A stretch of 48,838 bases of DNA from Planctomycetia bacterium. Lineage in GTDB: Bacteria > Planctomycetota > Planctomycetia > Pirellulales > Thermoguttaceae. The stretch covers positions 1 through 48,838 of the forward strand of contig JAUNBK010000003.1 in NCBI GenBank assembly GCA_030527105.1, written 5' to 3'. The notes below the pieces were generated by a model. That model did no database searches. It was not told the DNA's origin and saw only the letters and a program-made list of their open reading frames with translations. Positions 35,335 to 44,274 of this stretch are shown here, piece after piece (the stretch's first letter is position 1; each line of letters starts with the position of its first letter). The position numbers and the translations under genes are program-made.

Positions 35335-36081
35335 ATGGAAGAAGACGACAAAAAAGAGATACCTTCTGACCCAGAAAATGAGGCGGAGCGCAATGCGGGG
35401 GAAAATGTCAGGAATGGGGAAAATGGCTTGACAAACGAGCAGTTCGATACTCTAAAAAGGCACTTTTCCGCCGCGACTCCTGAAAAGCGACAAGAGATTG
35501 CGCGCGAAATCGCTGGAGCGCTCTTTGAAGATATTCGACTTTATGCCAAGCGCATAACCCGTGGCGAAGGAGCGAGAATTGAGGGCACCTCCGTTGCTAT
35601 TTGTGCCTATATGAGAGCAAGCGGTTTTTTGGGAAGAATGGATGATTTGGAACCCTTTGGGAGCGTCGAAAATCTGATGCAGCTCTTTCGAAAAACGATT
35701 TTTTGCGTCATGATTGATAAGTACAGGCAACTAAACAGGCATCCTGCGGCACCTATAGATGGAGGCGGGGGGTGCGATGGGTACGAGCCTGCGGATGCTC
35801 ACAACCATGTTCAAGAAACCATGGAAAACGAAATCGCGGAAAAATTGCACAATATCATGTGCAAACACTTGGAGCCCCAAGATTTCGACCTCCTTATGGC
35901 TCGATTTGAAAAGGGGCTGTCTTACCCAGATATTGTCAAGGCACTGGATACTGAGACAATCGAGCCCGATGACGTGGGAAAACAAGCGGATTGCCTACGA
36001 CACAAAGTAAAAACTATCCTCAGAAAACTAAGCCAGTTGGGAGAAGTACAGCGCTTGGGTGGAGACGGAGAACTTGTATAG
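35335..36081 (+). CDS. Divergent ECF-type sigma factor-like protein
   Basis: A 248-residue protein. After a very acidic N-terminus (residues 1-35), residues about 110-140 (SVENLMQLFRKTIFCVMIDKYRQ region) match sigma region 2, and residues about 175-235 (LEPQDFDLLMARFEKGLSY then PDIVKAL and KVKTILRKL) match the helix-turn-helix of region 4. It lacks an evident anti-sigma partner. Start ATG 35335 is chosen because GGAGG stands 5 bases before it; ATG 35323 lies upstream of that site. Sequence is lower in GC than the flanking housekeeping genes. It could also be a sigma-derived regulator no longer binding polymerase. Confidence 0.55.
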   Translation: MEEDDKKEIPSDPENEAERNAGENVRNGENGLTNEQFDTLKRHFSAATPEKRQEIAREIAGALFEDIRLYAKRITRGEGARIEGTSVAICAYMRASGFLGRMDDLEPFGSVENLMQLFRKTIFCVMIDKYRQLNRHPAAPIDGGGGCDGYEPADAHNHVQETMENEIAEKLHNIMCKHLEPQDFDLLMARFEKGLSYPDIVKALDTETIEPDDVGKQADCLRHKVKTILRKLSQLGEVQRLGGDGELV

Positions 36082-36378
36082 TACGTCGAGATTTTTCAAC
36101 GCGCTTATGCGGACACTTGAGTGAATTTGGGTTTTTACAAAAATGAGCAGCCGTTGGATATACTGTTGTATCAATCTTATAAACACAATCGTTTTGACTG
36201 GCGATCTTCCAACCCTTTGAGAGGGAGCATTTTTGAAAATTTGTTTCCTCTCAAACTCTCCTTCCAAAAGCTTCTGATATGGCACTTCGTTCGCGACCGT
36301 CGATGGATTGGCGAGTTGCGTGGAAAACGAAAAACCTTTGTTTCCCAAAACGAGAGCAATTCAGAATAACGCCCCCTC

Positions 36379-36406
36379 TTGCAATTTTTTTCAATGGGGG
36401 TATAAT
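36379..36406 (+). promoter_or_regulatory. Promoter for ffh
   Basis: TTGCAA (36379-36384), 16-base spacer, TATAAT (36401-36406), 50 bases before the ffh start. CCCCC (36372-36376) and GGGGG (36396-36400) bracket the -35 and spacer. The rest of the 375-base gap 36082-36456 shows no gene I can support. Confidence 0.6.
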
Positions 36407-36456
36407 TGTCAGCCTGTATTTTTGTAGAAAAGAGACGATAAACGGAAAATAAAGAT

Positions 36457-37917
36457 ATGTTTGAATCATTACGAGATGGGCTGAGCGCTGCGCTGCGCAA
36501 GTTGCAGGGGACTGGCAGACTCACGGAATCCAACATGCGCGAGGGTTTGCAAATGGTTCAACAGGCGCTTCTGGAGGCGGATGTGAGCTATCCCGCTGCC
36601 AAAGCGTTTATGGAGAAAGTTTCCGAAAAAGCGCTGGGCGAGGACGTGATGAAGCGCCTCAATCCCACCCAGCAGCTGGTCAAGATCGTACATGATCAGT
36701 TGGTCGAATTCATGGGACCGGTCGATTCGTCTCTGCATCTGAAGGGAACCGGTGTCACCACGCTCATGATGTGCGGTTTGCAAGGTTCCGGCAAAACAAC
36801 CACCACAGGCAAGCTGGGTCGAATGATTAAGGTGCGCGGGCGCAAGCCGATGTTTGTGGCGGCAGACCTTCAGCGTCCTGCGGCAATTCAGCAGCTTCAA
36901 GTCTTGGGTGAGCAGCTTGATATACCCGTGTATGCGGAGCCGGGCGCGACGGATCCCGTGAAAGTCTGCTCAAACGCGTTGGAGCACGCCAAGAAAAGCG
37001 GGTGCGACGTCCTCATTCTCGACACTGCGGGGCGTCTGCATATCGATGAAGAGTTGATGCAGCAGTTGGTGCGAATCGAGCAGCGTTGCGCGCCGGATCA
37101 GGTTTATTTGGTGGTCGACGCGATGACGGGGCAGGATGCCGTCAATAGTGCGAAGGCGTTTAACGAAGCCTTGGAGCTGGACGGCGTCATTATGACGAAG
37201 CTCGATGGCGACGCGCGCGGTGGTGCGGCAATTTCGCTCAAACACGTCTCGGGTGTCCCGATCAAGTTCATCGGAACGGGCGAGCAACTCAAGGCGCTCG
37301 AGGAGTTCCACCCCGATCGAATGGCGGGGCGAATCTTGGGCATGGGAGACATGCTCACCCTCATCGAGAGGGCGCAGGAGGAGTTCGACCAAGAGGAGAT
37401 GGTGCGTCAAGAGGAGCGCCTCAAGAAGGGTGAGTTTTCTCTCGACGACTTTCAAAGAATGATGTCTCAAACGAAGCGTTTGGGTTCGATCAGCAAAATC
37501 ATGAGTTTCATCCCGGGAATGGATCGTCTCGCGGGGATGATGGGCGATGCAGATGCTGACAAGGAAATGAATAAAATCGGTGGAATTATTCATTCTATGA
37601 CACCTGACGAGCGGAGCAAGCCGCAAATCATCGACTCATCGCGCCGCCGCCGAATTGCTCAGGGTGCGGGGGTTCAGCCCAAGCAGGTGCAGGATCTCAT
37701 TCGGCAATTCCAAGGCATGGCGCAGATCATGAAGCAGATGTCCACGATGGGTGCCGGGGGGCGAATCGCAGCAATGCAGCAGCTTATGAAGCAGATGCAG
37801 GCGAATCCCACTGCCGAGATGGCACCCCAAAAAGGGAACACAGGGAAGCGTCTCTCGTCGCAAGAGAAGGCAAAATTGCGCAAGAAGCGAGAGAAGGCAA
37901 AGAAAAAGAAGCGTTAA
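36457..37917 (+). CDS. ffh: Signal recognition particle GTPase
   Basis: SRP54 homologue that binds signal sequences of nascent membrane proteins and targets ribosomes to the SRP receptor. The 486-residue protein has the N domain (1-90), the GTPase domain with G1 [14 protein letters not shown] (from residue 107), DTAGR, and [10 protein letters not shown], and a Met-rich M domain (about 325-455) that holds the signal peptide and 4.5S RNA. The C-terminus is Lys/Arg-rich. It heads the translation/targeting block ffh-rpsP-trmD-rplS. No 4.5S RNA gene is recognised in the window. Confidence 0.97.
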   Translation: MFESLRDGLSAALRKLQGTGRLTESNMREGLQMVQQALLEADVSYPAAKAFMEKVSEKALGEDVMKRLNPTQQLVKIVHDQLVEFMGPVDSSLHLKGTGVTTLMMCGLQGSGKTTTTGKLGRMIKVRGRKPMFVAADLQRPAAIQQLQVLGEQLDIPVYAEPGATDPVKVCSNALEHAKKSGCDVLILDTAGRLHIDEELMQQLVRIEQRCAPDQVYLVVDAMTGQDAVNSAKAFNEALELDGVIMTKLDGDARGGAAISLKHVSGVPIKFIGTGEQLKALEEFHPDRMAGRILGMGDMLTLIERAQEEFDQEEMVRQEERLKKGEFSLDDFQRMMSQTKRLGSISKIMSFIPGMDRLAGMMGDADADKEMNKIGGIIHSMTPDERSKPQIIDSSRRRRIAQGAGVQPKQVQDLIRQFQGMAQIMKQMSTMGAGGRIAAMQQLMKQMQANPTAEMAPQKGNTGKRLSSQEKAKLRKKREKAKKKKR

Positions 37918-38075
37918 AAGAAGCGCTAGTATAATCAGCTCCGGTTTGGTTTTCGCCAGAGAAAGCGCCGCCGTGGGTGTAGTCGTACAACTTCGGGATT
38001 TCCCCGATTTTGGTCGCCGGCATGTTGTTTGCCATGTCGGATAGTTCATGTTATTGTTAAGAAGGAGTAAATCCA

Positions 38076-38459
38076 GTGGCAGTCCGAATTAGAATGAAAA
38101 AATTAGGACGTCTTCATCGCCCGTTTTATCGAATTTGTGCGATGGATTCGCGAGCGCCGCGAGGTGGTCGTGTTTTGCAGGAGCTTGGTACGTATGATCC
38201 GATGATTGCGGATACGGACGCGCGCGTCGTTTTGGACGTTGAGGGCGTCGAGAAGTGGTTGAGTGTTGGTGCCCAGCCGACCCCGAAAGTTGCGGTTTTG
38301 ATTAAGAAATATGGCAAGAACGGCACTCATTTGGAGCAGCAGCGCGTTGCTCAGGAAAAGTTGGCGTTTGCGCGTCGTCCTCGTCCCACCGTTGCGCGTA
38401 CTTCGATGAGTGCGCAGACGGAAGAAGCTTCGGTGGAAGAGAATCCGACCGAGGAGTAG
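38076..38459 (+). CDS. rpsP: Ribosomal protein bS16
   Basis: Small-subunit protein that helps 30S assembly. The 127-residue product starts VRIRMKKLGRLHRPFYRICAMD-like, the conserved S16 core (residues 1-85), and has a longer acidic tail than most. GTG start at 38076 with AAGGAG upstream. trmD follows 15 bases later; the usual rimM between them is absent. Confidence 0.95.
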   Translation: MAVRIRMKKLGRLHRPFYRICAMDSRAPRGGRVLQELGTYDPMIADTDARVVLDVEGVEKWLSVGAQPTPKVAVLIKKYGKNGTHLEQQRVAQEKLAFARRPRPTVARTSMSAQTEEASVEENPTEE

Positions 38460-38474
38460 GAATGAGACTGTCCC

Positions 38475-39278
38475 ATGCGTTTTGATGTATGCACGCTTTT
38501 TCCAGAAATGTTCACGCACTATCTCGGGGAAAGTCTTTTTCATCAGGCGATTCAGAAGGGACTCATTTCGGTTGGAATTCACAATATGCGCGATTGGACG
38601 CGAGATCGTCACAAAACGATGGACGATCGTCCCTTCGGCGGCGGTCCTGGAATGGTATTGAAGGTGGAGCCGGTCGTCGGGTGTGTGGAAAGCGTTCAAA
38701 ATGGTTGTTGGGGAGAGAACTCCCAGATTTTCGCAGGCGATGAGACGAGAGAGGATGCTGATTTTCCCGGGCGTCTGATCTTATTGACTCCACAAGGTCG
38801 TGTCTTTCGGCAGACGGTTGCCGAGGAACTGGCGGAGGAGTCGAGACTGGTTTTTTTGTGTGGAAGATACGAGGGATTTGACGACCGAGTGCGTCAGATT
38901 CTCAAGCCGGACGAAATATCCATTGGGGATTATGTCCTGAATGGTGGCGAGGTTGCGGCGATGGCGATTATGGAAGCCGTCATGCGACTTTTGCCGGGCG
39001 CGTTGGGTGATGAGTTGAGTTCCGTGACGGATTCCTTTTCCTCGGGAAATCGACTCCTTGAGGCTCCTCAATTCACGCGACCCAGAGAATTTCGTGGGCT
39101 GTCCGCGCCGGAGATTTTGCTTCAGGGGCATCACGCCAACATCGAAAAGTGGCGTGAAGAACAAAGTTGGCTCCTCACGAAAGAAAGAAGACCAGACCTC
39201 ATAACTCCTGAGATGGAGGAGCTTTGGGAAAATCGCAACAAGAAAAAGAGAAATCGTCGCAAGCGTGATTTATCATGA
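38475..39278 (+). CDS. trmD: tRNA (guanine-N1-)-methyltransferase
   Basis: SPOUT-class enzyme that methylates G37 of tRNAs reading CNN/CGG codons, preventing +1 frameshifts. The 267-residue protein has [13 protein letters not shown] at its start, [12 protein letters not shown], the S-adenosylmethionine knot [12 protein letters not shown], and [15 protein letters not shown]. The C-terminus is Lys/Arg-rich. It is in the conserved order rpsP-trmD-rplS. Confidence 0.97.
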   Translation: MRFDVCTLFPEMFTHYLGESLFHQAIQKGLISVGIHNMRDWTRDRHKTMDDRPFGGGPGMVLKVEPVVGCVESVQNGCWGENSQIFAGDETREDADFPGRLILLTPQGRVFRQTVAEELAEESRLVFLCGRYEGFDDRVRQILKPDEISIGDYVLNGGEVAAMAIMEAVMRLLPGALGDELSSVTDSFSSGNRLLEAPQFTRPREFRGLSAPEILLQGHHANIEKWREEQSWLLTKERRPDLITPEMEELWENRNKKKRNRRKRDLS

Positions 39279-39338
39279 TTCCGCGCGAATCAAGTAGAGA
39301 AGATTAACAATACGTACATGTTTTGAAAGGGTTTACTC

Positions 39339-39785
39339 ATGAGTCAAAAAATCATGGATCTGGTCGAGAAGACCAGCATAAAGACGGAAATTCCCCAATT
39401 CGCGATTGGCGACACCGTCAACGTTCATTGCCGAATTATTGAAGGTGAGAAGGAACGCATCCAAGTTTTCACGGGTGTCGTTATTGCACGCAGCGGTTCC
39501 GGGACGCGCGAAATGTTCACGGTGCGCCGCATCGTTCAGGGTGAGGGTGTCGAGCGTAAGTTCCCCCTCAATTCTCCCCGCATCGCGAAAGTGGAAGTCG
39601 TGCGTTCGGCAAAAGTCCGTCGTGCGAAGCTATTCTTCCTCCGCGACAGAGTTGGCAAGGCAACACGTCTTGTCGAGCGTCGTGTTGAGGTGAAGAAGGT
39701 GGAGGGCGAAAAGAAGGCACCGAAGAAACTTCGTGGACGCGCAAAGGCGAAGGCGAAGAAGGCTGCCGAGAAGGCTGCCGAATAA
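39339..39785 (+). CDS. rplS: Ribosomal protein bL19
   Basis: Large-subunit protein at the subunit interface. The 148-residue product has the L19 core (residues about 10-115, [19 protein letters not shown] region and [11 protein letters not shown]) followed by a Lys/Ala-rich tail of about 30 residues. AAAGGG precedes the ATG. A clear terminator follows. Confidence 0.96.
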   Translation: MSQKIMDLVEKTSIKTEIPQFAIGDTVNVHCRIIEGEKERIQVFTGVVIARSGSGTREMFTVRRIVQGEGVERKFPLNSPRIAKVEVVRSAKVRRAKLFFLRDRVGKATRLVERRVEVKKVEGEKKAPKKLRGRAKAKAKKAAEKAAE

Positions 39786-39825
39786 GTTCGGGTTTTTCAC
39801 GCAGAACGATAATAGAGTACTTCAG

Positions 39826-39853
39826 AAACCGTCGTTTTTTGCGGCGGTTTTTT
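39826..39853 (+). terminator. Rho-independent terminator after rplS
   Basis: AAACCGTCG (39826-39834) pairs with CGGCGGTTT (39842-39850, one G-T pair) and the T tract continues to 39853. It ends the rpsP-trmD-rplS unit, 28 bases before hpt. Confidence 0.75.
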
Positions 39854-39881
39854 CGTGCCCGTTTCTTTTGGAGGAGGAGTC

Positions 39882-40415
39882 ATGGCGAATATTCAGATCG
39901 ACGATAAGATTTTTCAACCCTACATTACGCAATCCGAAATTGCGTCCGCCGTCGAGCGCGTCGCTACAGAGTTGAACCAAACGTTCGCGGGTCGGAATCC
40001 GCTAATGGTTTGTTTATTAAAAGGGGGCGTCTTCTTTTTTGTTGACGTCTTGCGGCATTTGAATTTTCCGGTTGAAATGGATTTTCTCACGATATCCTCG
40101 TATTCAGGAACACAGCAAGGCGAGTTGGCGCTTTATGCCGATATCCAAGTGTCGCCCGCTGGCAGGGAGGTTGTTTTGTTTGACGACGTTGCGGATTCCG
40201 GGGCGACGTTGAAATTCGCGGTTGAGCACCTAAAAAACCGGGGTGCGCAATCCGTTTATACAGCGACGATGTTCTACAAGCCAAGGAAGTTGGCAAGTGA
40301 CGCTTCGCTCGACTTTTATGGCCTGGAGGTCGGCGACGAGTTTATCGTCGGCTATGGTCTTGACTACCACAACAAAGGGAGAACGTTTCCAGAAGTTTAT
40401 AAGACTTCGCGTTGA
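39882..40415 (+). CDS. hpt: Hypoxanthine(-guanine) phosphoribosyltransferase
   Basis: Purine-salvage enzyme joining hypoxanthine or guanine to PRPP. The 177-residue protein has LKGG at 46-49, the flexible loop SSYSGT (72-77), the PRPP motif VVLFDDVADSGATL (97-110), and the purine-binding DEFIVGYGLDY. The usual acidic pair is Asp-Asp. ATG 39882 follows GGAGGAGG. The last codons (YKTSR) and the stop codon come from the terminal repeat of the adjoining dispersed element. Confidence 0.93.
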   Translation: MANIQIDDKIFQPYITQSEIASAVERVATELNQTFAGRNPLMVCLLKGGVFFFVDVLRHLNFPVEMDFLTISSYSGTQQGELALYADIQVSPAGREVVLFDDVADSGATLKFAVEHLKNRGAQSVYTATMFYKPRKLASDASLDFYGLEVGDEFIVGYGLDYHNKGRTFPEVYKTSR

Positions 40416-40485
40416 AATTTCTCACTTCCGTCCGCCGTTGGAGTTATGCACCATGGCTCGCAAAGCGTCGCGCAAAATGGGTATT
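40397..40485 (-). repeat. Dispersed palindromic repeat, copy 9 (overlaps hpt stop)
   Basis: TTATAAGACTTCGCGTTGAAATT is the right-end sequence; its TGA is the hpt stop codon. The left end is truncated where copy 10 begins. Confidence 0.85.
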
Positions 40486-40578
40486 TTATAATACTTCTCG
40501 TTGAAATTTCCGGTGCCGTCCGCCGTTGGAGCTACGCACCACGGCTCGCAAAACGGGAATTTTAAAGGAGAACGAGTT
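40486..40578 (-). repeat. Dispersed palindromic repeat, copy 10 (internally deleted)
   Basis: Directly abuts copy 9 in the same orientation. About a dozen bases after the central GGCTCGCAAA segment are missing, so the GCGACGC block is lost. Confidence 0.85.
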
Positions 40579-40676
40579 AAAGCACGATGAGTATAAAATC
40601 ATCGACGACTGATCCTTTTTAAGCTCGAGGTTGGCGAGGGAGAAACCTCCTCCGCCAACCACCTGCAGTCCTGCAA

Positions 40677-41669
40677 CTACGGGTTGATCACGCCGCATTC
40701 TGGGCAGGAGGTGCCGAGCAACTTGGCGGTTGGCGAGGAATCGTATGTCACGGTGTAGGTCACGGCTGCCGTGTTTGTTCCGTCGTCGTAGGTCGCTGTC
40801 ATGGTTCCCTGCGTTCCTTCAGCGTTGTTGGTGAACGAGCCTGCCGTCCAGTCGTTTTCACCATCGAATGCATCGATGATATGCTCCTCCATGGCTGCCA
40901 GTGTTCCCGCCTCATGATACTCAGGCATCGGCGCAGTCCCGTGCTCCGGCGTTGTTACGCTGTATGTCGCAGAGCCAGTTTTGATACCGACAAACGCGAT
41001 ATAGTATGGAAAATCCGAGTCCGAAATCGGGCATTTCCCCGGTATGTCCATACCAACGCTGAACCCCTTCGTCCATTGCGTTGTGCTCGGCGCGGTCCAG
41101 TCGGTCGTGGGTGCGATGAACATTGGAATGGTCGTCGAATACCCCTCATTATAAAGGACTTCGATCGTTTTTCCATTGAAGGAAAGCTCGCCATGGTTGT
41201 GGTCTCCATGCTCGGAGCCGCCATGATCGTGTCCCCAATGGTCTGTGATTTTCACGACGTTCGTGTTAGTGTCAAGCGTATGGTAGCCGATGATTTCGTC
41301 TTGCGAGCCTCCATTCGGGTCGCCGCTTCCGTAGGCAAGTTTCGTGATTCCGACAGAATTCAGAGCCTCGATTTCTTCTTCCGTCAGCGTGTCGACGTGC
41401 ATATTTTCACGAAAAGTCGCAGAAATTCCGTTCATGGGGTCTGATCCGTCGTATTCTTGAAGCCCTGCGTGCATTCCGTTCGGCAGACGTCCGCTGGTTA
41501 GCGTTTCAAACTGACGAAGAGTTCGGAGTGTTCCTGCTGCGTTGTAGGAGTCGATACCGCTCAGCGCTTCCTCTCGATCGCCCATCAAAGACGGCAACAG
41601 AATCGCAGCCAACGCCGCCAAGAGACCGATCACGATCAACAGTTCAATGAGAGTAAAACCTTTTTTCAT
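40677..41669 (-). CDS. Type IV prepilin-like protein with His-rich insert
   Basis: A 330-residue pseudopilin: MKKG|FTLIELLIVIGLLAALAAILL, with glycine at -1 and glutamate at +5. The mature part is acidic and Gly/Thr-rich. Residues 144-159 read HWGHDHGGSEHGDHNH, six histidines in 16 residues with interspersed Asp/Glu, like metal-binding loops of zinc or nickel proteins. The C-terminus ends with a CPEC pair. It lacks the DUF1559 H-x9-DG motif. AAGGAT precedes the ATG at 41669. Two repeat copies lie directly upstream. Confidence 0.88.
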   Translation of the reverse strand: MKKGFTLIELLIVIGLLAALAAILLPSLMGDREEALSGIDSYNAAGTLRTLRQFETLTSGRLPNGMHAGLQEYDGSDPMNGISATFRENMHVDTLTEEEIEALNSVGITKLAYGSGDPNGGSQDEIIGYHTLDTNTNVVKITDHWGHDHGGSEHGDHNHGELSFNGKTIEVLYNEGYSTTIPMFIAPTTDWTAPSTTQWTKGFSVGMDIPGKCPISDSDFPYYIAFVGIKTGSATYSVTTPEHGTAPMPEYHEAGTLAAMEEHIIDAFDGENDWTAGSFTNNAEGTQGTMTATYDDGTNTAAVTYTVTYDSSPTAKLLGTSCPECGVINP

Positions 41670-41701
41670 AATAATCCTTCTTTCTACCCAAAAGGGGTGT
41701 T

Positions 41702-41769
41702 TTATAATACCTCGCGTTGAAATTTCCCGTTCCGTCCGCCGTCGGAAATTTCAACGAAAAGTATTATAA
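41702..41769. repeat. Dispersed repeat, copy 11: right-end/right-end palindrome
   Basis: Two right ends face each other: TTATAATACCTCGCGTTGAA at the left and TTTCAACGAAAAGTATTATAA at the right. This makes an almost perfect 68-bp palindrome that keeps only CGTCCGCCGTC from the centre. Confidence 0.85.
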
Positions 41770-41869
41770 TACTTCGTGTTAAAATTTCCGATTCCGTCCG
41801 CCGTTGGAGCTTCGCACCACGGCTCGCAAAGCGTCGCGAAAAACGGAATTTTAAATGCGATTGAGTATA
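41764..41869 (-). repeat. Dispersed palindromic repeat, copy 12
   Basis: Near-complete copy that shares its first six bases (TTATAA) with copy 11. Both lie upstream of the minus-strand His-rich pilin gene. The rest of this 358-base gap (41870-42027) shows no gene I can support. Confidence 0.88.
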
Positions 41870-42027
41870 AAACCACCCAGCACCCAAGAATCCCCACACA
41901 AAACCACCTCAACCAGCCATCGCACAAAGCGCAATACGGGGGAGGAGCGAAGGGATTTGGAATCGCTTGAGGAAGTCTCACTCATATACAACCGAAATTG
42001 AACCAAAACGGAGAAACTTCACAAAAA

Positions 42028-42468
42028 TTAAGAAAGAAGGGAAATCGGCGGGGCACGCCCCCAATAAGCAGAAAAAACACCGTAGGATGGACGTTCTTGG
42101 CGATCGATAGCGCAAAATTCAAACTCAGTTTGCGCCAAGATGATAGCCGAGAAGTCGTTAAAAAGATGGTATGTTTGGAAAAATTGGCAGACCGGACAAA
42201 TGCCGCCAACGATCGTTTGAGTAGAACCCTCGCGTGAAAGCTGTGGTTCCTCGCGCTCCGCCGCTGCGTCGTTCCGCTGGGGGGCGACGCAACGACAATC
42301 ACACGTACAGTGGGAATTCGGACTCTGCAAAAAGCAGTGGAGTCCGCCTTGCCCCAAGAGAGAAACGAGAGTGCAAACGATGGCAAGCAGCCACGAAACA
42401 ACGTCGCTGCATGTGGAACGCGCGTGGTTAAACGGCTTCAGTAGTGATGAAAGTCGTGTCTGCCTCAT
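42028..42468 (-). CDS. Small Cys-rich exported or membrane protein, DUF2946-like
   Basis: A 146-residue protein 36 bases after lysS on the same strand. A hydrophobic segment (VVSWLLAIVCTLVSLLG, residues about 23-39) resembles an export signal. A Cys/His cluster (HCFLQSPNSHCTCDCRC) and a later CPVCQFF motif follow, and it ends near RAPPIS. A CPxCQ motif in the middle and a RAPP-like C-terminus recall small DUF2946-type proteins. No Shine-Dalgarno is visible at ATG 42468, and an overlapping frame also exists, so it is a moderate call. Confidence 0.45.
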   Translation of the reverse strand: MRQTRLSSLLKPFNHARSTCSDVVSWLLAIVCTLVSLLGQGGLHCFLQSPNSHCTCDCRCVAPQRNDAAAEREEPQLSREGSTQTIVGGICPVCQFFQTYHLFNDFSAIILAQTEFEFCAIDRQERPSYGVFSAYWGRAPPISLLS

Positions 42469-42504
42469 GTTTGAAAGGCTGGAAAAAACGTATCTGAGCG
42501 ACGA

Positions 42505-44199
42505 CTATTTCTTCTCTTCCGCGCGAAGGAGTGGGAAAAGAATAATGTCGCGAATATTTGTCGAGTTCGTGAGAAGCATGACCAAACGATCGATGCCGAT
42601 TCCCAACCCGCCGGCGGGAGGCATTCCGTAGCGAAGCGCGCGGATAAAATCGTGATCCATCTTCGCCATGGAGTCTTCCTCCGCCTGTCCTGCAAGCTGC
42701 TCCATGAAGAGTCGCTCCTGCAAGTCCGGGTCGTTCAACTCCGTGTACGCGTTGCCCAGCTCCATTCCTTTGACGAAAAGCTCGAATCGCTCGGCAATTC
42801 TCGGGTCGTCCGCCTTTCGTCGCGTCAGAGGACAAATGCTTGCGGGATAATCATAAACGAACGTCGGCGCGTTGAGATTCTGCTCCACGGTCTCCTCAAA
42901 GACCTCGTTAAGAATCACGTCTGGGTGCCGACCTTCGACTTCGATCTCGAGCGACTTCGCCTTTTGTGCGACCTCAGTCGGATTCCACGGATCGATATTC
43001 GCGTACTCCGCCACCAAATCGTAATACTTTCTGCGCGCAAATGGCGGCGTGAAATCGATCGAATCCTCCTCGCCCCACGGCAAAACAACCGGCTCGCCGG
43101 GAGAAACCTCTCGCCCCGTTGCACGAATTGCGTTGAGGACAATCGCTTCTGAGAGATCCATCATTGAATGATAATCTCCAAACGCTTGATAAACCTCCAT
43201 CATCGTGAATTCGGGGTTGTGCTGCGTGTCGATACCTTCGTTTCTATACACGCGACCAATTTCGTACACGCGCTCCATTCCGCCGACGAGGAGGCGCTTG
43301 AGGTGCAACTCGAGCGCAATTCTCATGTAGAGATCCATGTTGAGGGCGTTGTGGTGCGTGATGAAGGGTCTTGCTGCCGCACCGCCCGCAATGCCGTGGA
43401 GCGTCGGTCCTTCAATCTCGATGAAACCTTGTCCGTCGAGCGTCGCGCGCACGGAGCTGATGATTTTGCTGCGATTTATGAACCTCTCCAACGCTCCGTC
43501 GGTGTGGATGAGGTCGACGTACCTCATTCTTTGGCGCATCTCTTTGTCGTTTAGCCCACTATGTTTGTCGGGCGGCGTGTTGATCGATTTTGACATAAAA
43601 TCAAGCGCGCTCGCAAAGATCGTGAGTTCCCCCGTTTGCGTGTGCGCCAATTCGCCCTGGACGTAGATAATATCGCCCAAATCAAAACAGCGCGCAAGCT
43701 CGAAGAATCGATCTCCCACTTGGTTTTTGCCGATCATGACTTGAATCTTGCCGGTTCGATCTCTGATATTGAGGAAAACGACTTTTCCCTGCCCGCGTTG
43801 GAGCATAATCCTGCCGGTCGTCTGAACGAGGGGACCATGTTCGCCCGCCTCTCGCGCCTGAGCGGAAGGGACTTGTTCCTCCAACTCGCGAATCTGGCGG
43901 ATCGACATGATATCGTCCACGCGATGACCCCACGGATCGAAGCCGAGTTCGACAATTTTCGCCATTTTCTTGCGACGATCCGCCTCGAGTTGAGCCGTAG
44001 CGGCAATCGCGTCCTGCTCCAGTTGTTTCTCGGCGAACGTCTCATATTGCGCTTCATCCAAGGCGTCGTTGGACGCGATAACGTCGTCGCCGAGCGTCTC
44101 CTTCATCCACGCTTCCAAAACCCCGATTTTGACTGCGGGCGCTTCCGGGTGCAACTTCCGCCAATTGTTGTAGTTTGTGTAGTGCTTTTTAATTGACAT
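42505..44199 (-). CDS. lysS: Lysyl-tRNA synthetase, class II
   Basis: Charges tRNA-Lys. The 564-residue protein is about 60 residues longer than E. coli LysRS because of a charged N-terminal extension (residues about 1-75). The anticodon-binding OB domain follows (TTGRIMLQRGQGKVVFLNI region), then class II motif 2 (RVYEIGRVYRNEGID) and motif 3 (GLGIGIDRLVML). AAGGA precedes the ATG. It lies 75 bases downstream of pheT and is probably co-transcribed. Confidence 0.96.
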   Translation of the reverse strand: MSIKKHYTNYNNWRKLHPEAPAVKIGVLEAWMKETLGDDVIASNDALDEAQYETFAEKQLEQDAIAATAQLEADRRKKMAKIVELGFDPWGHRVDDIMSIRQIRELEEQVPSAQAREAGEHGPLVQTTGRIMLQRGQGKVVFLNIRDRTGKIQVMIGKNQVGDRFFELARCFDLGDIIYVQGELAHTQTGELTIFASALDFMSKSINTPPDKHSGLNDKEMRQRMRYVDLIHTDGALERFINRSKIISSVRATLDGQGFIEIEGPTLHGIAGGAAARPFITHHNALNMDLYMRIALELHLKRLLVGGMERVYEIGRVYRNEGIDTQHNPEFTMMEVYQAFGDYHSMMDLSEAIVLNAIRATGREVSPGEPVVLPWGEEDSIDFTPPFARRKYYDLVAEYANIDPWNPTEVAQKAKSLEIEVEGRHPDVILNEVFEETVEQNLNAPTFVYDYPASICPLTRRKADDPRIAERFELFVKGMELGNAYTELNDPDLQERLFMEQLAGQAEEDSMAKMDHDFIRALRYGMPPAGGLGIGIDRLVMLLTNSTNIRDIILFPLLRAEEKK

Positions 44200-44274
44200 A
44201 AAAATCCTTCGTTGTGCTCGTTATATTATAAAAATTAGCGCAAAATCCGACGCGCTGTGCTGCGCCGCGCCCGA

